From Colivicinus sp022776215 (GTDB taxonomy: Bacteria > Bacillota_I > Bacilli_A > Erysipelotrichales > Erysipelotrichaceae), in assembly GCA_022776215.1 (NCBI GenBank), contig JALFIR010000071.1, positions 1 to 11,620 of the forward strand: a stretch of 11,620 nt of DNA. Direction: 5' to 3'. The notes beneath the pieces are model-generated. The model saw only the letters and a program-made list of their open reading frames with translations. It did no database searches and had not been told where the DNA came from. This document shows, in pieces, positions 6,093 through 11,620 of the stretch. A program made the translations under genes and the position numbers. Every line of letters begins with the position of its first letter. Positions within the stretch are counted from its first letter, which is position 1.

Positions 6093-7976
6093 GTGGGAAA
6101 GAATACTTATTACATTACAACGCCAATTTATTATCCAAGTGATAATTTCCACATTGGACACTGTTATACAACAGTAATTGCCGATGCACTAGCTCGTTAT
6201 AAGAGACTTAAGGGCTATGATGTTTTCTTTTTAACTGGTTCAGATGAACATGGTCAAAAGATTGAAGAAAGAGCTAAGAAAAAAGGTTGCACACCTAAGG
6301 AGTTTGTTGATCCAATCATCGATAATGCCAAAGATTTATGGAAGTCTTTAGACATTTCATACAACAAATTCATTAGAACAACCGATCCTGAACATGTTGA
6401 GTGTGTTCAAAAAGTATTTAAACAGCTATATGACCAAGGTGATATCTATAAGGGAACTTATGAGGGCTGGTATTGTACACCTTGTGAGTCTTTCTGGACT
6501 GAGTCTCAATTAAAGGATGGCAAGTGTCCTGATTGTGGTAGAGAAGTTAAGCTAACTAAAGAAAATGCTTATTTCTTAAAGCTATCTAAGTATCAAAAAC
6601 AATTAGAAGAATACCTAGAGGGTCATAAGGACTTGATGCAACCAGTTACTAGATATAACGAAATGTATAACAATTTCTTAAAGCCAGGTCTAAAGGACTT
6701 ATGTGTATCTAGATCTTCTGTTAAGTGGGGTATTCCAGTAACATTTGATCCTGAACAAACAGTTTATGTTTGGGTTGATGCCTTGACTAACTATATTAGT
6801 GCTTTAGGTTATAAGTCTGATGATGAGTCTTTATTTGAAAAATATTGGCCAGCTGATTTACATTTGGTTGGTAAGGAAATTTTTAGATTCCATACAATCA
6901 TTTGGCCTATTATGTTAATTGCCCTATGTTTACCTTTGCCTAAGAAGGTATATGGCCATGGTTGGTTGACTATGGGTGGTGATAAGATTAGTAAGTCTAA
7001 GGGTAACTTTAAGGATCCACGTTTATTTATCGAAGACTATGGTGTAGATACTATTAGATATTTCTTATTAAGTGAAGTACCATTTGGTTCTGATGGTAAT
7101 TTCTCGGAATTATTAATGGTTGAAAGACGTAATAGTGACTTATGTAATGTTTTGGGTAATCTAGTAAATCGTACTATTTCAATGGCTAATAAATACTTTG
7201 GTGGTAAGGTATCTAAGATTTCTAATATTACCGAATTAGATAATGAAGTAATTAATTATCTAAATAATATGGATAAGGATGTTGATGAGAAGTTAGAAAG
7301 TTTAAATGCACCAGCGGCATTGGCTGATATTTTTTCTAGATTAAATCGTTTAAATAAGTATATTGATGAAACTGAGCCTTGGAAGTTGGCTAAGCTTGAA
7401 GATAAGTCTCGTTTAAATGATGTTTTATATGTGATCTTGGATGGTATTAGACTATGTGCAATTGAATTAGAAGCCTTTATTCCAGCTACTTCTAAGAAGA
7501 TTTATGAACAAATTAATGTGAATGATGCATCATTTGAAAATAATACAATTGGTTATGTTGAAAGTTATCAAGTTACTGAAAAGCCTGAAATTTTATTCGC
7601 AAGAATTGATGAAAAGGAATTAAAGGAAAAGCTTGAGGCAAAGGAAATTGAACATTTACCTGAAATTAGTATCGATGACTTCGCTAAAATGGAAATGGTA
7701 GTTGGTGAAGTGTTAGAATCAAAGAAGCATGAGAAAGCTGATAAGCTATTAGTGTCTAAGGTTGATATTGGTGGTGAAGTGAGACAGATCGTTTCCGGTA
7801 TCGCAGAACATGTTGATCCAAAGGAGTTTGTAGGCAAAAAAGTAGTTGTTTTAGCTAACTTAAAGCCTGTAAAAATCAGAGGTGTAGAGTCACAGGGTAT
7901 GATTATCTGTGCTGAGAATGAAGGAAAGATTGAAGTAGTTACTTCTTCTTTACCTGCTGGTAGTAAATTATCTTAA
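6093..7976 (+). CDS. metG: Methionyl-tRNA synthetase
   Basis: A 627-residue class I aminoacyl-tRNA synthetase that charges tRNA-Met in the cytoplasm. The HIGH motif is literal (HIGH, residues 20-23) and the KMSKS loop is KISKSKGN (298-305). A zinc knuckle is formed by Cys128, Cys131, Cys145 and Cys148 (CTPC, CPDC). The C-terminal 100 residues form the Trbp111-like tRNA-binding OB domain (FAKMEMVVGEV through GMIICAEN), typical of dimeric bacterial enzymes. The start is GTG at 6093, 7 nt after GGAGG (6081-6085). An upstream in-frame start would translate the T-box terminator and is unlikely. Its regulation by a Met T-box immediately upstream confirms the identity. murT begins 4 nt after its stop. 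Confidence 0.97.
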   Translation: MGKNTYYITTPIYYPSDNFHIGHCYTTVIADALARYKRLKGYDVFFLTGSDEHGQKIEERAKKKGCTPKEFVDPIIDNAKDLWKSLDISYNKFIRTTDPEHVECVQKVFKQLYDQGDIYKGTYEGWYCTPCESFWTESQLKDGKCPDCGREVKLTKENAYFLKLSKYQKQLEEYLEGHKDLMQPVTRYNEMYNNFLKPGLKDLCVSRSSVKWGIPVTFDPEQTVYVWVDALTNYISALGYKSDDESLFEKYWPADLHLVGKEIFRFHTIIWPIMLIALCLPLPKKVYGHGWLTMGGDKISKSKGNFKDPRLFIEDYGVDTIRYFLLSEVPFGSDGNFSELLMVERRNSDLCNVLGNLVNRTISMANKYFGGKVSKISNITELDNEVINYLNNMDKDVDEKLESLNAPAALADIFSRLNRLNKYIDETEPWKLAKLEDKSRLNDVLYVILDGIRLCAIELEAFIPATSKKIYEQINVNDASFENNTIGYVESYQVTEKPEILFARIDEKELKEKLEAKEIEHLPEISIDDFAKMEMVVGEVLESKKHEKADKLLVSKVDIGGEVRQIVSGIAEHVDPKEFVGKKVVVLANLKPVKIRGVESQGMIICAENEGKIEVVTSSLPAGSKLS

Positions 7977-7980
7977 GCTT

Positions 7981-9303
7981 ATGAAAAAAGTATTGGCGAT
8001 AATTGTTTGTAAGATTGTAAGAGTAATTGGCAAATTAGTTGGCAAGGGCTCTAGCTTACCAGGAAAGATAGCTTTAAAGATTGATCCTAATATCTTGAGT
8101 GAAGTGAAATTGCCTAAATATGTTATCGCGGTAACTGGTTCCAATGGTAAGACAAGTACGGTTGAGATGATTAAGGCAGTACTTGATAGGAGTGGCTTAT
8201 CAGTTGCCTATAATGGTGAAGGTTCAAATCAATTAGAGGGTGTTACAACTTTTATTCTTGATAATGCTGACTTAAAGGGCAATGTTAAGAAGGATGTTGT
8301 CTTACTTGAGTCTGATGAAAGATATGCAAGACATACTTTTAAGCATTTTGTGCCAACTTATTATGTAATTACTAATCTTTATCGTGATCAAATGACTAGA
8401 AATGGTCATCCAGAGTGGATGTTTGATATTATCAAGGACAGTATCCATGATGGTTGCAAGTTATTATTGAATAGTGATGATCCTTTGGTTAATGCCTTTG
8501 GTGATAATGATGATATCTATTTTGGCATTGACAAATATAAGGATTCAACCAAAGAGAATACTAGTGTCTATGATGATGGCAAGTATTGTCCTAAATGTAA
8601 GAATAAATTAGTTTATGATTATCATCATTATGGACATATTGGTTCTTATAAGTGTACGGTTTGCGATTATAAGCGTCATGAGCCTAAGTATCACATTACC
8701 GATGTAAATTTAGATGAAGGCTACTTAATTATTGACAGTGAGTATAAAATTTCATTAGCTTTAAAGAGTATCTATAATGCCTATAATGTCCTAGCTTGTT
8801 ACTCAATTTGTAGAGAATTAGGAGTAGATTCTAAAATTATTGTAGATACACTAAATAACTATATTCTTAAGAATGGCCGTGTAGTTGAATTTAAGGTTGG
8901 CAATAATTATGGAACTTTATTAACTTCTAAGCATGAAAATTCTATTTCTTATGATCAATCTTTAAGAGTAGCAACAAATTATAAGAAAGATGTCACAGCA
9001 TTCGTGATGGTTGATGCGATTTCTAGAAAATATTTTACTAGTGAAACATCTTGGTTATGGGATATTGATTTTGAATTATTGAATAGTCCTAATATCAAGA
9101 AGATTGTCTTGACTGGTAGATATGCCAGTGATGTTGCTGAAAGATTCTTATATGCAGGTATTGACTTTAATAAGGTATATCTAGAAAAGGATATTGAAAC
9201 AGCTGTTAATTATCTAAAGAACAATACGATTGGTCATATTTATGCGATTACTTGTTTCTCTGATCAACATAAGTTGTTGAATAGGGTGGAGGTGCTTAAA
9301 TAA
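7981..9303 (+). CDS. murT: MurT-like Mur ligase, with altered amidation motif
   Basis: A 440-residue Mur ligase-family protein; MurT of S. aureus has 437. With GatD, MurT amidates the D-Glu of lipid II to isoglutamine. Visible here are the ATP loop GSNGKT (53-58), LLESDERYARHTF (108-120), NLYRDQMTRNG (132-142), a Cys4 zinc ribbon (Cys203, 206, 225, 228) and YNAYN (265-269), all as in MurT. The C-terminal DUF1727 domain is divergent. Where MurT proteins carry a DNxAD-type motif before SWIWD, this one has VDAISRKYFTSETSWLWD (344-361), and the usual KNPAGFN-like stretch reads KHENSISYDQ. Start 7981 follows metG by 4 nt without a clear ribosome site, so coupling is likely. The gatD-like gene overlaps by 1 nt. 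The fold assignment is firm; canonical lipid II amidation is less sure. Confidence 0.85.
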   Translation: MKKVLAIIVCKIVRVIGKLVGKGSSLPGKIALKIDPNILSEVKLPKYVIAVTGSNGKTSTVEMIKAVLDRSGLSVAYNGEGSNQLEGVTTFILDNADLKGNVKKDVVLLESDERYARHTFKHFVPTYYVITNLYRDQMTRNGHPEWMFDIIKDSIHDGCKLLLNSDDPLVNAFGDNDDIYFGIDKYKDSTKENTSVYDDGKYCPKCKNKLVYDYHHYGHIGSYKCTVCDYKRHEPKYHITDVNLDEGYLIIDSEYKISLALKSIYNAYNVLACYSICRELGVDSKIIVDTLNNYILKNGRVVEFKVGNNYGTLLTSKHENSISYDQSLRVATNYKKDVTAFVMVDAISRKYFTSETSWLWDIDFELLNSPNIKKIVLTGRYASDVAERFLYAGIDFNKVYLEKDIETAVNYLKNNTIGHIYAITCFSDQHKLLNRVEVLK

Positions 9304-9983
9304 TGAAGATTTTACATTTATACTATGATTTAATGAATCTTTATGGTGAATATGGCAATGTGGTTGTATTGGCTAAGCATTTAGAAGACCAAGGTGAAAA
9401 GGTTATTGTAGATAAACTTACAATTGGTGATAAGATTGATTTCGCTGATTATGATTTCATTTATTGTGGCAGTGGTACTGAAAAGAATCAAATGGTTGCG
9501 TTAAATAATTTATTAAAACGTAAAGATAACTTAATAAAGTCTAAGGGAATTATCTTCTTTACTGGCAATGCGATGGAACTGTTGGGTGAAAAGATTGCTG
9601 AGCATAAAGCTTTAAATATCGTACCAATTAAAACAACATTAACTGATAAAAGATATACAGGTGATGTGATTGTTAAAAACGATGATATTGGTGAAGTAGT
9701 TGGCTTTATCAATAAATGTTCTCATATTGAAGAAAAAGAAGATATTAAATTGTTTGATTATTTATTTAAGGACAACAATCTGGTTGATAATATGTATGAG
9801 GGATACCATATTGATAATATCTATGGAACTCATATTATTGGTCCGATCTTGGTTAAGAATCCATGTTTAATGAATCATATTGTTTCTAAGCTTTTAAAAA
9901 GAGATCTTAAAGCTATAGATTATCCTTACGAAGAAGATAGTTATGAAGTTACTTTGAATGCCTTGAAGGAAAGAATTAAATAA
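9303..9983 (+). CDS. gatD: GatD-like amidotransferase subunit lacking the catalytic Cys and His
   Basis: A 226-residue CobB/CobQ-type glutamine amidotransferase homologue, partner of the MurT-like protein; the S. aureus GatD is about 243. The N-terminus (LYYDLMNLYGEYGN), DFIYCGSGTEKNQ (51-63), KRYTGD (116-121, keeping the conserved Arg), GFINK and GTHIIGPILVKNP (175-187) all align with GatD. However, the nucleophile elbow, ICGGYQFLG in GatD, reads FFTGNAMELLG (85-95) with no cysteine. The catalytic His of GTYLHGP is Ile179 here, though His177 lies two residues earlier. Glutaminase activity is therefore doubtful; the subunit may use free ammonia, act structurally or serve another reaction. Start 9303 overlaps the murT stop (TAATG), with GGAGG at 9288-9292. 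Confidence 0.82.
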   Translation: MKILHLYYDLMNLYGEYGNVVVLAKHLEDQGEKVIVDKLTIGDKIDFADYDFIYCGSGTEKNQMVALNNLLKRKDNLIKSKGIIFFTGNAMELLGEKIAEHKALNIVPIKTTLTDKRYTGDVIVKNDDIGEVVGFINKCSHIEEKEDIKLFDYLFKDNNLVDNMYEGYHIDNIYGTHIIGPILVKNPCLMNHIVSKLLKRDLKAIDYPYEEDSYEVTLNALKERIK

Positions 9984-10012
9984 AAGTAGGAGTGATGATC
10001 CTACTTTTATTT
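9978..10012. terminator. Bidirectional terminator between gatD and the ATPase gene
   Basis: AAATAAAAGTAGGA (9978-9991) and TCCTACTTTTATTT (9999-10012) are a perfect 14-bp inverted repeat with a 7-nt loop. The A/T-rich outer ends supply U-tracts on both strands. It contains the gatD stop on one side and touches the stop of the convergent ATPase gene on the other. Confidence 0.85.
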
Positions 10013-11351
10013 AGAACTTAAACTTATTAATGTTGATGTCAATTGCGCATTCTTTTTCTTTTTTAATAAACATCAGCATGTATAAGGGTAGATATAAGAT
10101 ATTGTTTTCAAATGTAATATTTTCTTTAGAGAAGACAATGGCTTTGGCTTTATATATCTCTTTAATGTTGTTGATGGCAGAATGCCTTTGGTATCCTTTA
10201 CCGCTTTTAACTTCTATTAAAACGACTCCATTTTCATCTTCAAAAAGAAAATCAATTTCACCATATTTCTTACTGTTATAGTAATATAAATCGATTCCTT
10301 TGTTTACAAGTTCTTGGGCTACAACATTTTCATAAATCGAGCCTGCATTTATGTCTTTATCATTATTAAGAATCATTAATTTACAATTTTTACCATACAA
10401 GGTTGTTAACATACCAATATCAGATAAAAATACTTTCATTAAAGAACTTTTTTCATTTAATTTTAAAGGACTCTTTGGTTCTGTAACATTGAAAGCAGGT
10501 AAAGCTACTCCAGCTTTATATAGCCATACAAAACTATCGCTAATTTTTTCATATCTTAGGTTCTTATTGATGTCTGCGATATTAAAACGTTTATTACTAC
10601 TGTTTAATTCAGTTGGAATTAAGTCGTAAATATTGGAAATAATTAATTTCTTATCTTCTGATTCGTACTTAGTGAAATCAACTTTATATTGTTCAACTAT
10701 ATTGTTGTGAATATCAATAACATCATCTATGTTGTTGGTTTTTAAGTATGCATCTACTGCAGCAGGCATACCACCAATAATCATGTAAAGATTAAATAGA
10801 TTCATCATTCTTTCGTGAATATAAGGATCTACTTCTTTATGGTTGATGTAAGCGTTTTTTAAAATGTCGAATACTTCATCTTGTATATTAAATAATTGTA
10901 GGAATTCTTTAAAAGAAAGAGGGTACATCTTAATTGTTTTTAAATAGCCAACCGGAGCAGATTTTAAACCTGACATTTCAATACCTAAAAGACTGCCTGA
11001 TAATATAAACTTATATCTTTCATCATCAGCTAAAAATTTTATTTTAGTTAATATTTCTTTATAAACTTGAATTTCATCAAAAAAGAATATCGTTTTATTT
11101 GGAACAACCTTTTTATCAGTATTTAAAGACAATTTAAGAATAAGATCATCGGCGTTGTTAGAGTTTTTAATAATATCAACAACTTTTTCATTATTGATTA
11201 AATTGTATTCTATGAAAGTATAAGATGATTCTTCTAAACATTGTCTAATGATGAAGGTCTTGCCAACTTGTCTTGCACCATCTATTAAAAGGGCGCGTTT
11301 ATCGTTTAAAATCCATTCATTTATTTCTTTTTCTACATCTCTTTTTAGCAT
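10011..11351 (-). CDS. AAA ATPase of the DUF4143 family with PD-(D/E)XK-like domain
   Basis: A 446-residue P-loop ATPase. The Walker A is GARQVGKT (25-32), the Walker B IFFFDEIQ (88-95), and a sensor-like LSGSLLG lies at 117-123. These match the AAA_14 domain. The C-terminal DUF4143 part ends with EIDFLFE (365-371) and LIEVKSGK (378-385), the D...ExK signature of PD-(D/E)XK nuclease-like folds. Such proteins are widespread, often in several copies per genome and variably present among strains; their role is not settled. The gene is alone between convergent gatD and the aldolase. The start at 11351 (MLKRDV) has a poor ribosome site. The likely promoter lies close upstream, so the leader would be only about a dozen bases. 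Confidence 0.9.
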   Translation of the reverse strand: MLKRDVEKEINEWILNDKRALLIDGARQVGKTFIIRQCLEESSYTFIEYNLINNEKVVDIIKNSNNADDLILKLSLNTDKKVVPNKTIFFFDEIQVYKEILTKIKFLADDERYKFILSGSLLGIEMSGLKSAPVGYLKTIKMYPLSFKEFLQLFNIQDEVFDILKNAYINHKEVDPYIHERMMNLFNLYMIIGGMPAAVDAYLKTNNIDDVIDIHNNIVEQYKVDFTKYESEDKKLIISNIYDLIPTELNSSNKRFNIADINKNLRYEKISDSFVWLYKAGVALPAFNVTEPKSPLKLNEKSSLMKVFLSDIGMLTTLYGKNCKLMILNNDKDINAGSIYENVVAQELVNKGIDLYYYNSKKYGEIDFLFEDENGVVLIEVKSGKGYQRHSAINNIKEIYKAKAIVFSKENITFENNILYLPLYMLMFIKKEKECAIDININKFKF

Positions 11352-11445
11352 CTTACATTTTCCAATGTTATTTTACATTGTTTTAGTACGTTTTCCAATA
11401 CAAAATAGGGTTATTTTAGTACGTTTTTCCAAAATGTGATTTTGG
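11352..11445. repeat. Three 33-bp-phased motif copies upstream of the ATPase
   Basis: The core AC[A/G]TTTT(T)CCAA begins at 11355, 11388 and 11421 on the plus strand, exactly 33 bp apart each time. The second and third copies are preceded by TTTTAGT. The third runs into a perfect palindrome, CCAAAAT-gtg-ATTTTGG (11429-11445). The regions between cores differ, so this is not a simple tandem repeat. The spacing is close to three helical turns, as expected for cooperative protein binding on one DNA face. Confidence 0.75.
11370..11398 (-). promoter_or_regulatory. Probable promoter of the DUF4143 ATPase
   Basis: On the minus strand TTGGAA (11398-11393) and TAAAAT (11375-11370) are separated by exactly 17 nt. 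The -35 is part of the second copy of the phased motif. An inverted repeat CAATGT/ACATTG (11363-11368 and 11375-11380) flanks the -10. A protein bound to these would directly affect initiation. Confidence 0.5.
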
Positions 11446-11453
11446 GTATAAGA

Positions 11454-11477
11454 AAAGCTCCTGTTTTTAGGAGCTTT
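11454..11477 (-). terminator. Terminator of the aldolase gene
   Basis: AAAGCTCCT and AGGAGCTTT form a perfect 9-bp stem with a 6-nt loop. On the minus strand it is followed by a short T-rich run (TTTTCTT). It lies 7 bp past the aldolase stop. Confidence 0.8.
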
Positions 11478-11483
11478 AAATTC

Positions 11484-11620
11484 TTATGCCTTGTGATCGC
11501 AACCTAGAACATCAGTAATCTTGTGCTTAACAAGTTCCTTGATGTTGTTTCTAGCTGGCTTTAAGTATTCTCTTGGGTCAAACTTTTCAGGGTGTTCATC
11601 GAAGAACTTTCTGATTGTAC
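11484..11620 (-). CDS. fba: Class II fructose-bisphosphate aldolase, C-terminal end (partial)
   Basis: The last 44 codons of a leftward gene, cut by the window edge. The residues RKFFDEHPEKFDPREYLKPA, followed by a helix with the pattern IKELVKHKI and the end LGCDHKA, match the C-terminus of class II (zinc) fructose-1,6-bisphosphate aldolases, where FDPRxYLxPAR is strongly conserved. The enzyme cleaves fructose 1,6-bisphosphate to dihydroxyacetone phosphate and glyceraldehyde 3-phosphate in glycolysis. Its codon use (AAG, GAC, AAC, CTT) looks more biased than that of the neighbouring ATPase, in keeping with a highly expressed gene. The zinc-binding residues lie outside the window. Confidence 0.88.
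   Translation of the reverse strand, partial: TIRKFFDEHPEKFDPREYLKPARNNIKELVKHKITDVLGCDHKA

Noticed and set aside
7568..7837. Minus-strand open frame opposite metG
   Set aside because: Serine-rich shadow of the conserved tRNA-binding domain of metG.
9453..9491. Cys54 of the GatD-like protein as the catalytic nucleophile
   Set aside because: It lies in the segment equivalent to FIGGGSDREQ of GatD, away from the nucleophile elbow, so it cannot be assumed to replace the missing Cys.
9488..9712. Minus-strand open frame opposite gatD
   Set aside because: Shadow of a conserved gene, with no start signals.
10030..10629. Two plus-strand open frames inside the DUF4143 ATPase gene
   Set aside because: Both are antisense shadows of a gene with clear Walker and PD-(D/E)XK motifs.
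11248..11439. Plus-strand open frame across the ATPase start and its upstream repeats
   Set aside because: Antisense to the Walker A region and the phased motifs; no ribosome site or family.
11352..11445. 33-bp periodic repeats as a small CRISPR array
   Set aside because: Only a core of about 12 bp is conserved, there are no constant-length repeats with unique spacers, and no cas genes are present.

Overview
The window is AT-rich, has Gram-positive style gene spacing with strong AGGAGG-type ribosome binding sites, and carries a T-box leader and a MurT/GatD-like pair. All of this points to a low-GC Bacillota. The mix of a Tad-like operon, metG-murT-gatD and DUF4143 ATPases would suit an Erysipelotrichia-type commensal, but that placement is an impression, not a proof.

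Layout. At the left edge (1-286) lie the first few codons of a leftward gene, a pair of short direct repeats, and the 3' stub of a sensor histidine kinase. A strong terminator follows (312-343). From 423 to 5864 runs a tight rightward nine-gene operon for a Tad/Flp-like pilus or secretion machine. It contains a 56-residue pilin-like protein, a CpaF/TadA-type ATPase, one polypeptide that looks like TadB and TadC fused, a TadE-like membrane protein, a large secreted protein with an InlB-type repeat and an Ig-like domain, and four more small membrane proteins. Three of the nine genes are too short (35-56 residues) for most gene callers. Five of the products start with nearly the same pattern, M-[R/K]-x-[hydrophobic]-[F/I]-x-E-[Y/L], directly followed by one hydrophobic helix. 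This resembles the E5-Y6 motif of mature Flp pilins, but without a leader peptide. No prepilin peptidase is present in the window. This operon is the most likely under-described system here.

From 5867 to 9983 is a housekeeping operon: a promoter overlapping the pilus operon end, a methionine-specific T-box leader (ATG specifier, TGGT acceptor-pairing bulge), metG, then murT- and gatD-like genes. In the last two, the residues expected for glutamine hydrolysis and amidation are replaced, so the pair may not make amidated lipid II in the usual way. A perfect 14-bp hairpin ends this operon and the convergent gene that follows.

From 10011 to 11351, leftward, is a DUF4143-type AAA ATPase with a PD-(D/E)XK-like C-terminus. 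It is preceded by three motif copies spaced exactly 33 bp apart that overlap its likely promoter. A related motif occurs at the left edge of the window, upstream of the cut-off gene there. The right edge holds the C-terminus of class II fructose-bisphosphate aldolase, leftward, with its own terminator.
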